Source of the DNA: Asticcacaulis tiandongensis
GTDB taxonomy: Bacteria; Pseudomonadota; Alphaproteobacteria; Caulobacterales; Caulobacteraceae
DNA length: 64,000 bases
Assembly (NCBI RefSeq): GCF_006475605.1
Contig: NZ_ML636837.1
Coordinates: 562,584 to 626,583, forward strand
Direction: 5' to 3'
Below the pieces are notes generated by a model. It was not told where the DNA came from. It did no database searches and saw nothing but the letters and a program-made list of their open reading frames with translations. Positions 25,533 through 34,564 of the stretch are shown piece after piece; the first letter of the stretch is position 1; every line of letters starts with the position of its first letter. A program made the translations under genes and the position numbers.

Positions 25533-26507
25533 ATGACGGGTCTGGTCACGGTTTTCGGGGGTTCCGGTTTTGTAGGTAAGCCGGTTGTGCGGGCGCTGGC
25601 GCAAAAGGGCTGGCGCGTGCGGGTGGCCGTGCGTAAGGCCGCCGAAGCCTATGACCTTAAGCCATTAGGCGATGTCGGGCAGATTCAGGTGGTGCGCTGC
25701 GATGTGCGTTCCGAAGAGGATGTGGCCAGAGCGCTTGAGGGCGCATCGGCTGTCGTCAATCTGGTGGGGATTCTCTATGAAACCCTGTCGCTCAAGTTCG
25801 AAGCCCTGCATCATCAGGCCAGTGCGACCATTGCCCGTCTCGCGGCAGAGCGCGGCATTTCGGCCTTTGTTCAGGTATCGGCTATTGGCGCAAATCCGAA
25901 GGCGGCTTCAAAATATCAGGCAACCAAGGGGCTTGGGGAAGAAGCGGTGCGCCGCTTTGTGCCTGACGCGGTTATCGTACGCCCAAGCGTCATTTTCGGG
26001 CCGCAGGACGGGTTTCTGACCGGTCTGGCCAATCAGGCGAAACTGTTTCCGCTTCTGCCGTCGATTGGTGGCGGAGAGACCAGGTTTCAGCCGGTATATG
26101 TTGGTGATGTGGCGCGCGCTATTGCCGAGGTTCTGGGCAATGCCGAGCATGCCGGAGAGACCTTTGAACTTGGCGGGCCGGGTGTGTTCAGCTTCAATGA
26201 GCTGGTGCGCTATGTCGGTGAAGAAACCCATACGCAGCGGCCACTGGTGTGGATGCCGTTTGCTGCTGCCGGATTTATTGGCTTTATCGGCGATATTCAT
26301 GCCGGTCTGCACGGTATGATTCCGGCTATTCCGGCGCCATTGCTCACTTCGGATCAGGTGAAGCTGCTGAAGAGCGACAATGTCGCCTCAGAGCAGGCCA
26401 AGGGGCTGAGGGATTTGGGGATTGCCGGCACGGCTGTGGCGTCGATTGCCCCGTCATATCTGTGGCGTTTCCGCAAGAACGGTCAGTTCGCTGAGGTTGT
26501 CGGATAA
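25533..26507 (+). CDS. Complex I NDUFA9-subunit-like NAD(P)-binding protein
   Basis: 324 residues, an atypical short-chain dehydrogenase/epimerase fold. The N-terminal dinucleotide-binding motif is VFGGSGFVGKPVV. VVNLVGIL, QVSAIGAN and VIVRPSVIFGPQDGF are the signatures shared with the NDUFA9-like group. The usual Tyr-x-x-x-Lys catalytic pair is replaced by YQATK (K retained), as is common in this structural or assembly-type subfamily. In mitochondria NDUFA9 is an accessory subunit of NADH dehydrogenase; bacterial homologues are less well defined. The gene is monocistronic with a strong terminator 20 bp downstream. Confidence 0.8.
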   Translation: MTGLVTVFGGSGFVGKPVVRALAQKGWRVRVAVRKAAEAYDLKPLGDVGQIQVVRCDVRSEEDVARALEGASAVVNLVGILYETLSLKFEALHHQASATIARLAAERGISAFVQVSAIGANPKAASKYQATKGLGEEAVRRFVPDAVIVRPSVIFGPQDGFLTGLANQAKLFPLLPSIGGGETRFQPVYVGDVARAIAEVLGNAEHAGETFELGGPGVFSFNELVRYVGEETHTQRPLVWMPFAAAGFIGFIGDIHAGLHGMIPAIPAPLLTSDQVKLLKSDNVASEQAKGLRDLGIAGTAVASIAPSYLWRFRKNGQFAEVVG

Positions 26508-26527
26508 TCAGGCATAATAAATGAAAA

Positions 26528-26552
26528 AGCGGGCAAGATGCCCGCTTTTTTT
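26528..26552 (+). terminator. Rho-independent terminator
   Basis: AGCGGGC pairs with GCCCGCT around AAGAT and is followed by seven T. It ends the NDUFA9-like gene; uppP converges on it from the other side. Confidence 0.9.
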
Positions 26553-26574
26553 GTGTCCGCTTTCCGGGGCCTAT

Positions 26575-27372
26575 TTACAGGCCGATGCTGAGCAGGGTCA
26601 GGCCGATAATGCCAACGCCGATACGCCACAGGGCGAAAACGCCATAGCCATTCTTGCTGACGTAATCAAGGACGGCGCGCACGACCAGAAGTGCTGTGAC
26701 AAAGGCGGCGAGGAAGCCCACCACAATCAGTCCGGCATCATTGAAGTCCATCTGGTCATGCGTCTTGTAGACATCATAGGCAAAGGCACCGGCCATGGTT
26801 GGCATGGCGAGGAAGAACGAGAACTCGGCGGCGGCTTTTTTGCCGACCTTCATCAGCATGGCACCGATCAGGGTTGAGCCGGAGCGCGACATGCCGGGGA
26901 TCATGGCCAGACACTGGAACAGGCCGATGATCAGGGCGGTTTTCCACGTCAGTTTCATGGGGTCTTCATGTTCGGGTGTCGGGGCGTAGCGATCGACCAG
27001 CCATAACAATATACCGCCGACAATCAGGCTGACGCAGATCAGGCGCGGGCTTTCGAACAGAACGGTTTTGATGAAATCATGCGCCATGACGCCAATAACG
27101 ACGGCGGGCAGGAAGGCGACCAGAACCGATATGACGAAACCGCGTGATTCCGGTGAGGTGGGCAGGGTGACCAGCACCTTCCATAGACGATGAAAGTAAA
27201 GGCTGAGGAGGGCGAGAACGGCCCCAAGTTGTATCAGAACCTCAAAAGCGCGGCCCGTAGACTCAAAACCGAGAAAATGCGCCAGAAGTAACAGGTGGGC
27301 GGTCGAGGATACCGGAATAAATTCGGTCAGCCCTTCGATGAAGCCGAGAAAGGCTGCGATAAGATAGTCCAT
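26575..27372 (-). CDS. uppP: Undecaprenyl-diphosphatase UppP (BacA)
   Basis: 265 residues with about eight predicted membrane segments. The enzyme removes a phosphate from undecaprenyl pyrophosphate to recycle the lipid carrier for peptidoglycan and other surface polymers, and overexpression confers bacitracin resistance. Both family motifs are present: EGLTEFIPVSSTAHL at residues 13-27 and PGMSRSGSTLIGAM in the second half. The citrate synthase-like gene lies 59 bp upstream on the same strand, but a functional link is not evident. Confidence 0.96.
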   Translation of the reverse strand: MDYLIAAFLGFIEGLTEFIPVSSTAHLLLLAHFLGFESTGRAFEVLIQLGAVLALLSLYFHRLWKVLVTLPTSPESRGFVISVLVAFLPAVVIGVMAHDFIKTVLFESPRLICVSLIVGGILLWLVDRYAPTPEHEDPMKLTWKTALIIGLFQCLAMIPGMSRSGSTLIGAMLMKVGKKAAAEFSFFLAMPTMAGAFAYDVYKTHDQMDFNDAGLIVVGFLAAFVTALLVVRAVLDYVSKNGYGVFALWRIGVGIIGLTLLSIGL

Positions 27373-27431
27373 TTAATCCCCTTGCCGGTTTAGTTGGGCC
27401 GGTTTAGCCCGCTTAAGCTGTCGCGGCAGAC

Positions 27432-28634
27432 TTACCCTACGGGGTCGGGTGAGACAAGCGGGGGTTCGCCAATATATCTGAGGCGGACATGGGGGCTTGA
27501 TCTGGCTTCCATCTGTTCAATGGCATGGGCCAGCCAGCCCGCCGTGCGACCTATGGCATAGAGGGTGAAGGGGGCTTCGCGGGGGAGGTCAAGGTGACGG
27601 CCGACCAGCGCCAGAGCCAGCGTAAAGCCTACGGGGCGACCGGTGATATCCTCACCGGCCTGCCATATGGCTTTCAGGTCATCGCCCATATGGGCGGCGG
27701 CGGCCATCAGGCTTTCGGCGCGCAAGGCGTCGGATTCTGACTGGTTCGCTTCGAAGCCGGGAAGCTCCTGACCTTGTTTTAATACAGTTTCGGCGGCCAG
27801 ATGGGCATTGCCCTGACGGCGCGCCTGAGTGACATAGCTTTCGGCGCGCATAATGCGCCCTCCAAGCCCTGCGCCGGTAACCGTGGCGCAGGCGGCGATG
27901 ACCGAGGCCGCTAACGGGCCGTGCGCAGCAGCGGCAACGCGGGCCGCCAGTGTCGCCTCATCCAGTCCATTATCGGCAGACAGGATCAGGGCACGGCGCA
28001 GGAGGTCAACGTCCTGAAGGTTATAGACCTTCCAGGCGCGGGCCAGTCTCTGATGCAGGAACAGGCGCGGGCCGCCATTGGTGACGCCATCGACCATCTC
28101 ATTGAGGATGCTGGCGGCTTCAGACGGCAGGTTGCGCGGTGCGTGGCGATCCTGAATGGCGTCCTCTTCGAGGCGGCGACTGAGGACGCCCCACAGGCGT
28201 GTGCGCGGACTGCCGGGGAAGTTTACGTCCGGACGCGGCTTGATGGCGGCAAAGGGCGTCGGGTTTTCGTCACGCCACAACAAGGTAGCGACGGTTTCAA
28301 AATTCTCGCGTTCGCTCAAAGAAAGGGCGTCGTGACGGCGATAATGCGGGCGACCGTTGAAGGTAACGGAAATTTCGGTGTCGAGCACCGCTTCGCCTCT
28401 GCCGACGGGCCCGCCGGAGAGGACGCGCGGTGGAGCCGACAGGGCCGGATTGCCACGACCCGGCGTGCGCTGTGACAGGCGCTCTATGTCATCAAGCGCA
28501 TAGAGGCTTTTGCGGGGGTGTTCAGGGTCAGCACGTGCGGCAACCCTTTGACGACTGACATAGGCATAGAGGGTCTGTGGTTTGACATCGAGGCGTTCAA
28601 GCGCCTCGGCGCGGCTAATCCATACACGTGACAT
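27432..28634 (-). CDS. Citrate synthase-like protein with N-terminal DNA-binding helices; probable pseudoenzyme
   Basis: 400 residues from the chosen ATG; a GTG 39 bp upstream is also in frame. Residues 1-55 look like a MerR/excisionase-type helix-turn-helix (WISRAEALERLDVKPQTLYA). The rest aligns by eye with citrate synthase, including the C-terminal AIGRTAGWLAHAIEQ. All three catalytic positions are changed: the first His (ADHG in active enzymes) is Asn in SADNG at about residue 222, the HGG His is Leu in AGLGG at about 257, and the Asp before F-Y (VDFY) is Gly in PVGFT. The GFGHR motif is also lost. It therefore probably does not make citrate and may instead be a regulator that senses an acyl-CoA or oxoacid; that is inference. 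Similar HTH-citrate synthase proteins occur in other Alphaproteobacteria. Confidence 0.75.
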   Translation of the reverse strand: MSRVWISRAEALERLDVKPQTLYAYVSRQRVAARADPEHPRKSLYALDDIERLSQRTPGRGNPALSAPPRVLSGGPVGRGEAVLDTEISVTFNGRPHYRRHDALSLSERENFETVATLLWRDENPTPFAAIKPRPDVNFPGSPRTRLWGVLSRRLEEDAIQDRHAPRNLPSEAASILNEMVDGVTNGGPRLFLHQRLARAWKVYNLQDVDLLRRALILSADNGLDEATLAARVAAAAHGPLAASVIAACATVTGAGLGGRIMRAESYVTQARRQGNAHLAAETVLKQGQELPGFEANQSESDALRAESLMAAAAHMGDDLKAIWQAGEDITGRPVGFTLALALVGRHLDLPREAPFTLYAIGRTAGWLAHAIEQMEARSSPHVRLRYIGEPPLVSPDPVG

Positions 28635-28852
28635 AGACAACTCTGATAAAAATTGCCCCTGTAACCGTTCCACCTTCTTAAGGTTTCGGTAACCACAGGG
28701 ATCAAGATTGATTATTCAGCAGCGAAGTGTGGACGAGATCATATTCCGGATAAGAAATCCATCATGGATTATTTATGCCCTTAAGGTTTTATAGGGAGTT
28801 AATGGCGTAAAACCTTCACAAATAGTTTACCATACGGAAGTCTGGCAGCCAC

Positions 28853-29788
28853 ATGTCCCTGATTGAGCGATTTTCGTTTAAAAATCTGACACCTGATGAG
28901 ATGGTTCTGCGGGTATCGGGTCTGTCTCTCTTGACGGCGTTTGTGCTTATTTGCCTGAAAACCGTGGCGGTGATGGCGTCGGGGTCGATGGCGCTTCTGG
29001 CGTCTCTGACCGATTCCGGCCTCGATCTGGTGGCCTCCCTTATTACTTTTTTAGCCATCCGCTTCGCCCGCAGGCCACCGGATACCAATCATCCGTTCGG
29101 CCATGGCAAAGCGGAAGCCTTCAGCGCCCTGTTTCAGGCGGGGCTGGTGTTTTTCTCGGCGGCCCTGATTTTGCGCGAGGGGGTGGTGCGTCTGTCTGAT
29201 CCGCCGCCGCTAACCGCCGGTAGTCTGGCGATCGGGGTGATGATTATCTCCATCCTGTTGACGGGGGCATTGGTGACGGTGCAGGGTATGGCGGCAAAGG
29301 CGTCGGGTTCGGTGGCCATCAAGGCCGATCGGGCGCATTACATGGTCGATCTTCTGAGCAATGGCGTCGCCTTGCTGGGCATTGCGGCGGCGGTATCGGG
29401 ATATCCGGTGGTCGATGCTCTGGCCGGTATTGTGATTGGACTGTGGCTGGTCTGGGGGGCAATCGGGGTGCTGCGGGAAGCGTCCGATCACCTGATGGAT
29501 CATGCCATGGAAGAGGCGGACGTCGATCGTATCCGTATGCTGGTTCTGGCGGATCCGGATATCTTCGATGTGCATCGTCTGCGCACGCGCATATCCGGCC
29601 CCTATATACTTATTCAGATGCATATTGTTCTGGGGGCGGATCATAGCCTTGTCAGTGCGCATCAAATCATCCTAAGCGCTGAGAACCGGTTGTTGGCGGC
29701 TTACCCGAATGCCGATATACTGATACATCCCGATCCGGAAGGGGCTTCTGAGCCTCACGGCGGCGTCTTCCGGCACAATCCGAACTAG
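28853..29788 (+). CDS. Cation diffusion facilitator family efflux protein
   Basis: 311 residues with six predicted membrane helices and a C-terminal cytoplasmic domain, the FieF/YiiP layout. These antiporters export divalent metals (Zn, Fe, Cd, Mn) in exchange for protons. The membrane metal site is D54/D58 in SLTDSGLD, and the following NHPFGHGKAEA carries the conserved histidines. The C-terminal domain has HRLRTR and HIVLGAD, matching the second metal-binding region. The metal cannot be told from sequence. It appears to start a plus-strand series with the GST, glycosyltransferase and pgi genes. Confidence 0.93.
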   Translation: MSLIERFSFKNLTPDEMVLRVSGLSLLTAFVLICLKTVAVMASGSMALLASLTDSGLDLVASLITFLAIRFARRPPDTNHPFGHGKAEAFSALFQAGLVFFSAALILREGVVRLSDPPPLTAGSLAIGVMIISILLTGALVTVQGMAAKASGSVAIKADRAHYMVDLLSNGVALLGIAAAVSGYPVVDALAGIVIGLWLVWGAIGVLREASDHLMDHAMEEADVDRIRMLVLADPDIFDVHRLRTRISGPYILIQMHIVLGADHSLVSAHQIILSAENRLLAAYPNADILIHPDPEGASEPHGGVFRHNPN

Positions 29789-29800
29789 GTCCTGAGTTTT

Positions 29801-30496
29801 ATGAGCCTCCCCCCCCAGCGTTTGCTGCATCATTTTGCCTTTGATCCCCATTCCCGAATGGTCAGGCTGGCGCTTGGCGAAAAGCGCATGGCGTTTGAGG
29901 AGTCGCACATCAAATACTGGGAGCCGTCTGACGCCCTGATCCGGCTCAATCCGTCGGGACTGTTGCCGGTTCTGTCAGAGACCTATGCCAATGGGGTGAG
30001 CCTGAATATTTGTGAGACACGCGCGATTGTCGAGCATCTGGAGGAGGCCGAGCAGAATATCCGCCTGTGGCCGCTTGATCCACAGGAGCGGGCCGAGGCG
30101 CGGCGTCTGACAGGCTGGTTTGAGCGCAAGTTCGACTATGAGGTCAATGCGCTGTTGCTGCACGAAAAGATGGAAAAGCGCCTGATGGGGCTGGGGGCGC
30201 CCAATCTGGCCAATCTCAGGGCCGGACGTGAGGCCCTCAGAGATCACTTAAGCTATTTCGAAAGTCTGCTTGAAGCGCGTAACTGGCTGTCGGGGCGACA
30301 TATCTCCTATGCCGATTTTGCGCTGGCCTCGCACCTTAGTGTCATCGACTATTTTGATGAGATGAACTGGGAGCGTTATAAGCACCTCAAGACCTGGTAC
30401 ATGGTCGTCAAGTCACGTCCGGCGTTCCGGCCATTGCTGGCGGATATATTACCCGGTGTGGCGGCTTCAGCCCATTATACGGAACTGGATTTTTAA
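29801..30496 (+). CDS. Glutathione S-transferase family protein
   Basis: 231 residues. The N-terminal thioredoxin-like domain has the cis-proline region NPSGLLPVL and the glutathione-contact E-T-R-A segment (CETRAIVEHLEE). An all-helical C-terminal domain follows, with SYADFALASHLSV as the N-capping/hydrophobic staple motif. The substrate cannot be inferred. It begins 12 bp after the cation efflux gene and ends 6 bp before the glycosyltransferase, so all are probably co-transcribed. Confidence 0.88.
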   Translation: MSLPPQRLLHHFAFDPHSRMVRLALGEKRMAFEESHIKYWEPSDALIRLNPSGLLPVLSETYANGVSLNICETRAIVEHLEEAEQNIRLWPLDPQERAEARRLTGWFERKFDYEVNALLLHEKMEKRLMGLGAPNLANLRAGREALRDHLSYFESLLEARNWLSGRHISYADFALASHLSVIDYFDEMNWERYKHLKTWYMVVKSRPAFRPLLADILPGVAASAHYTELDF

Positions 30497-30502
30497 GGGA
30501 CA

Positions 30503-31498
30503 ATGGAAGGGGCCGTGCCGACCTTTTCGTTTATTGTCCTGTCCTATCAGAGCGGACATTATCTGCGGGGGTGTCTTGAGAGCCTGTTTGCGCTGGAGGG
30601 GTCTGATTATGAGGTCATTCTGGCCGATAATGGCTCAAGTGACGGCGCACCTCAGGCGGCGGTCAGGGACTTTCCTGATCTGAGGTTTGTCGATAATGGC
30701 GCAAATCTTGGCTATGCGGGCGGTAATAATGCGGCGGCAAAAACCGCACGCGGGCAGTGGCTGTGTTTCATAAATCCAGATGTTTTGGTGCATGGGCATT
30801 GGCTTGATGCCATGCGGGCCGCGATCTCTGCGTTTCCTGACACGCACATCTTTACGTCATTGCAGATTGATCCTGCGGATCCCTCACGGCTCGATGGGGC
30901 CGGTGACGGGATGACGGTGTTCGGCTTTCCCTTCCGTATGGGCTATGGCCAGCCGCGCCCGCGTGATCTTATGGTGAGTGAAGTGTTTTCACCCTGTGGG
31001 GCGGCCTTTGTTATTGAACGCCGGTTGTTCGAGGCCCTGAACGGCTTTGATGAGCGGTTTTTCCTTTATTGCGAGGATGCCGATCTGGGCTATCGCGCAC
31101 GATTGACGGGAGAGCGCACGCTGCTCATCCCTGAGGCGGTGGTTGAGCATATTGGTTCGGCGACGCTTGGGGCGCGGTCGGATGTGGCGCTTTATCATGG
31201 CTATCGCAATCGTATCTGGCTTTATGTGAAAAATACGCCTTCGGCAGTGATAGCCTTAACAATCGTGCCACATATCGTCTTTAGCTTGTCTATGGCGCTA
31301 AAGGATGTATGGAAAGGACGTGGTTCCGTTGTTGTGCGTGCCCTGAGGGATGCCTTTGAAGGTATGGGCGCGGTGATGCGGGATCGCCAATATGTGCAGA
31401 CAACGCGCACCTTAAGCGCGGGCGCCTTATTACGACAACTGACCTGGAACCCGCGCGTGATCTTACGGCGCGGGCTTGATCTTCGGAGACCGAAATGA
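30503..31498 (+). CDS. Family 2 glycosyltransferase
   Basis: 331 residues, GT-A fold. The nucleotide-sugar binding start FSFIVLSYQSG, the ADNGSSDG segment and the metal-binding FINPDV (DxD-like) lie in the first 110 residues. GGFDERFFLYCEDADLGYR-type acceptor sequence (here NGFDERFFLYCEDADLGY) resembles rhamnosyltransferases of the WbbL group. The C-terminus is hydrophobic in places and may be membrane associated. It probably works on a cell-surface polysaccharide; the sugar is unknown. Its stop overlaps the pgi start by 4 bp. Confidence 0.87.
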   Translation: MEGAVPTFSFIVLSYQSGHYLRGCLESLFALEGSDYEVILADNGSSDGAPQAAVRDFPDLRFVDNGANLGYAGGNNAAAKTARGQWLCFINPDVLVHGHWLDAMRAAISAFPDTHIFTSLQIDPADPSRLDGAGDGMTVFGFPFRMGYGQPRPRDLMVSEVFSPCGAAFVIERRLFEALNGFDERFFLYCEDADLGYRARLTGERTLLIPEAVVEHIGSATLGARSDVALYHGYRNRIWLYVKNTPSAVIALTIVPHIVFSLSMALKDVWKGRGSVVVRALRDAFEGMGAVMRDRQYVQTTRTLSAGALLRQLTWNPRVILRRGLDLRRPK

Positions 31499-33108
31499 CC
31501 CTCGCTGCGGCTATTGCCACTCTCAAATCCCGCGCTGATGCTGAACGTGATCTGCGCATTGTCGATCAGTTTGCGGCTGATCCGGCGCGCCTTAAGTCCC
31601 AGACCCTTAAGGTCGCGGGGCTTTATGTCGATGTTTCTAAGCAATCATGGTCGCAAGCCGGTTTTGCCGACGCGCTGAAGCTGTTTGAAGCGGCGGGCCT
31701 TGAGGCCGCACGTGAGAAGATGTGGACGGGGCAGGCGATCAATGTCTCGGAAAACCGCGCCGTGCTTCATGTGGCCTTACGTGACAGTGATGCGGAAAAC
31801 AAGCGCCTGCGGGGTGATGAGATTACCGAAGATGTGAAGGCGGCGCGTGAGGCCATGAAGGCCTATGCTGACGGTATCCGTTTGGGGACGATTGTGGGTG
31901 CGACGGGCAAACGGTTTAAAACCATTGTCCATATTGGTATCGGTGGGTCTGATCTTGGGCCACGTCTGGTGTGGCAGGCGCTTTCGCCGCTGAAGCCTTT
32001 GGTTGACATCCGTTTTGTCGCCAATGTCGATGGGTCTGAGCTGGCGATTGCCACGGCGGATATCGATCCGGCGGAGACGCTGGTGATTGCGGTCTCCAAG
32101 ACCTTTACAACTCAGGAAACACTGGCAAATTTTCTGGCCGCTCGTGAGTGGCTGGTGACGGGTCTGGGTGAGGCGGCAGCCTCAAAGCATCTGGCGGCGG
32201 TGTCGGCGGCACCGGCCAAGACGTCGGCCTATGGCATTCCGTCCGATCGCGTATTTGGTTTCAAGGACTGGGTCGGGGGGCGTTATTCGCTGTGGTCGGC
32301 GGTGTCCTTAAGCGTGATTATCGCGGCGGGTTATGAGGTCTATGAGCGCTTGCTCAACGGGGCCTATAAGATGGATCAGCATTTCCTGACGGCACCGGCG
32401 GAAAAGAATGCGCCGCTTCTGCTGGCGGCGGCACAGCTTTATAATCGTATCGGGCTGGATCGGCCTTCGCGCGCCGTGATCCCCTATGCGCACCGTCTGC
32501 GCCGTCTGGCAGCGTTTTTACAGCAGCTTGAGATGGAATCGAACGGCAAGCGCACGGATGGCTATGGCAAGCTCTTGCCGACCAAGACCTGTCCGGTGGT
32601 GTTCGGTGATGAGGGCACCAATGCCCAGCACGCCTTCTTCCAGATGTTGCACCAGTCCGAAGACATCGTGCCGCTTGAGTTTATTGCGGTGAAGACCAAT
32701 GCCGAGGCGTCTGTTGATATGCAGCAAAAACTGCTGTCGAATGTCATTGCGCAGGGTGAAGCCTTTGCGGTGGGCAAAAGTCTTGAGACATCCGAAGCCG
32801 AATGCAAGGCACTTGGGTTCGATGCCGAGAAGACTGCGATCATTGCCCCGCAAAAGGTATGCCCCGGCAATAAGCCTTCGACGCTGGTGCTGCTTGAGGC
32901 GCTGACGCCGGAAACTCTGGGGGCGCTGCTGGCGCTTTATGAGCACAAGACCTTTGCCGAGGGCATTGTCATGGGCCTGAACTCGTTTGACCAGTGGGGC
33001 GTTGAGCTGGGCAAGACTTTGGCCAATGCAGTGCTTGAGGATATTACCGGTGCCGATATCAAGGCGCATGATCCGTCAACAACGGCGGCGATCAGAGCGG
33101 TGAAGTAA
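31495..33108 (+). CDS. pgi: Glucose-6-phosphate isomerase
   Basis: 537 residues, the usual length. It interconverts glucose-6-phosphate and fructose-6-phosphate in the cytoplasm. Visible signatures are HIGIGGSDLGP near residue 145, VSKTFTTQET for the sugar phosphate, DWVGGRYSLWSA, the family pattern ESNGKR, and KGFDQWGVELGK-like NSFDQWGVELGK near the end. The ATG overlaps the preceding glycosyltransferase stop (ATGA). A palindromic repeat region follows. Confidence 0.97.
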   Translation: MTLAAAIATLKSRADAERDLRIVDQFAADPARLKSQTLKVAGLYVDVSKQSWSQAGFADALKLFEAAGLEAAREKMWTGQAINVSENRAVLHVALRDSDAENKRLRGDEITEDVKAAREAMKAYADGIRLGTIVGATGKRFKTIVHIGIGGSDLGPRLVWQALSPLKPLVDIRFVANVDGSELAIATADIDPAETLVIAVSKTFTTQETLANFLAAREWLVTGLGEAAASKHLAAVSAAPAKTSAYGIPSDRVFGFKDWVGGRYSLWSAVSLSVIIAAGYEVYERLLNGAYKMDQHFLTAPAEKNAPLLLAAAQLYNRIGLDRPSRAVIPYAHRLRRLAAFLQQLEMESNGKRTDGYGKLLPTKTCPVVFGDEGTNAQHAFFQMLHQSEDIVPLEFIAVKTNAEASVDMQQKLLSNVIAQGEAFAVGKSLETSEAECKALGFDAEKTAIIAPQKVCPGNKPSTLVLLEALTPETLGALLALYEHKTFAEGIVMGLNSFDQWGVELGKTLANAVLEDITGADIKAHDPSTTAAIRAVK

Positions 33109-33112
33109 GACG

Positions 33113-33207
33113 GGCCCCTCACCCCGACCCTCTCCCCAAAAGGGAGAGGGGGAATGCCCCCTCCGCCTCGACTTCGCTCGGCACCTCCCCCGCTCCGCAG
33201 GGGAGGA
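33113..33207. repeat. Interspersed palindromic elements (copies 2 and 3)
   Basis: 33113-33152 is a close relative of 10201-10240: CCCCTCACCCCGACCCTCTC, a spacer and GGGAGAGGGG form a hairpin. It is followed at 33184-33207 by a second palindrome, CCTCCCC then GCTCCGCAG then GGGAGG. Both lie in the gap between pgi and the convergent Yip1 gene and may also serve as transcription end points. Confidence 0.6.
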
Positions 33208-33268
33208 TGTAAGGGAAAGGGCCATCTGCCTCGGGGCAAGCGGGTGCAGGGCCTGAGGCCCTGCCTGC

Positions 33269-34447
33269 CTATTTGGTCAGAGCTTCGACCTTACTGGCAT
33301 CGACTGAATTGACGGCCTTTTTCAGGGTGTCCATTGGGACGCCGGAGCCATCGGCCTCGATGAGGACGCGGCTGCCGATCAGCACGGCGTAGCTGCCGCT
33401 CTGGGACGGATTGTCATAGGATTCGGTGATCATGCGGCCGTTTTGGGCGGAAACCTTGCGGTAGCCGTTTTCATCCTTTTCAGAAGATTCCATCTGAACC
33501 ATACCGGCGACGGCCCCCATGGCGCCGATGTCAGTGAGCTTTAGGGTCACGTGGCCGTCATTCAGGGTATATTCGGCTTCGGCAAGCGAGGTCATATAGC
33601 CACCGGCACCCCCCGATGAGGTGCGGGCATTGCTGGCGGCCACGCCATTAAAATTGGCGGGCAGAAGGGCCTCAAGCTGGTCGGCGGCTATGGCCTGATA
33701 GGTGCCGTCCTCGACGGCCTTGGCCGCGGCTTCCATCTTCTTTTGGGCTTCCTCAAGGTTGTTAAGGGTGACCTTGCCTTCAGAGGTATTGAGCGTGATG
33801 CTGTTGCCTGCCTGATTGGCCAAACCACCGGCCATGCCGGCCCCCATGAGGCCCACAGCGCTGACTGCACCGACAATAGCCCAGATAACCAGATGGACGA
33901 CAATGGCGATGATGACCACAACCGCTGTAAAGCCCATGCTCTTTTCCGGCGGGCTTTCCATCAGTTTGGGCAGGCCTTTATAGAGCAGATAGAGGCTGTA
34001 GAGGCCCAGAATACCAAGCACCGCCAGCATGGGAATGATGGCGAAGATACCGGCAAGCCAGGCGGCGGTTGAGGAATAGGCCGCGACCTTGAAGGCAGCC
34101 AGATCATCTTTCTTGCCGTCAAAACTGGGGGACAGGGCATTAATGATAAAGCCCAGAATAAAGACACCTGCGACCGACAGGACATAGGTGAGGATGGCCT
34201 GAATCAAGGCGGCAATAAGAGGTGTTTTGGTCGTAATGCCCAGAAGGCTTACGCCGATGAGCGACATGCCGATAAATCCGGCAATGGCCGGAATGGCCGC
34301 AAGGATCAGGACATAGCCGGTGGTAATACTGGCCTTTGAGGAAGGCTCAAGCCTGATGCGATCCCACTCAAGGCTGGGTTGCAGCAAGATACCTTTGACG
34401 CGGGAAACAAGATTGCCGGTGTCGATCCGGTCGTTTTCAACAGTCAT
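33269..34447 (-). CDS. Yip1-domain membrane protein
   Basis: 392 residues from the ATG giving MTVENDRIDTGNLV. An N-terminal amphipathic segment (VKGILLQPSLEWDRI) is followed by five hydrophobic helices between about 45 and 215, the YIP1 pattern. The C-terminal half is soluble and carries an Ala/Glu-rich helix (KVTLNNLEEAQKKMEAAA) and a beta-rich tail. The role is unknown; bacterial Yip1 proteins are poorly studied inner-membrane proteins. It appears monocistronic. Confidence 0.75.
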   Translation of the reverse strand: MTVENDRIDTGNLVSRVKGILLQPSLEWDRIRLEPSSKASITTGYVLILAAIPAIAGFIGMSLIGVSLLGITTKTPLIAALIQAILTYVLSVAGVFILGFIINALSPSFDGKKDDLAAFKVAAYSSTAAWLAGIFAIIPMLAVLGILGLYSLYLLYKGLPKLMESPPEKSMGFTAVVVIIAIVVHLVIWAIVGAVSAVGLMGAGMAGGLANQAGNSITLNTSEGKVTLNNLEEAQKKMEAAAKAVEDGTYQAIAADQLEALLPANFNGVAASNARTSSGGAGGYMTSLAEAEYTLNDGHVTLKLTDIGAMGAVAGMVQMESSEKDENGYRKVSAQNGRMITESYDNPSQSGSYAVLIGSRVLIEADGSGVPMDTLKKAVNSVDASKVEALTK

Positions 34448-34494
34448 GAACAGCCTCATTAGGTTTGAAATGCGTGTTGGCAAACACGGTTACG

Positions 34495-34537
34495 CGAAAA
34501 AAGAGGCCGGTTCACATCACGGATGTGTGAACCGGCC
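34495..34537 (-). terminator. Terminator of the MHS transporter gene
   Basis: GGCCGGTTCACA pairs with TGTGAACCGGCC around a 9-base loop. Read on the minus strand it is followed by CTCTTTTTT. It lies 28 bp after the transporter stop. Confidence 0.88.
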
Positions 34538-34564
34538 CCACTCTGATTTGGTCTGTTTAGCTGA

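Noticed and set aside
27432-28634. Functional citrate synthase (gltA)
   Set aside because: All three catalytic positions are substituted and an extra DNA-binding segment is present.
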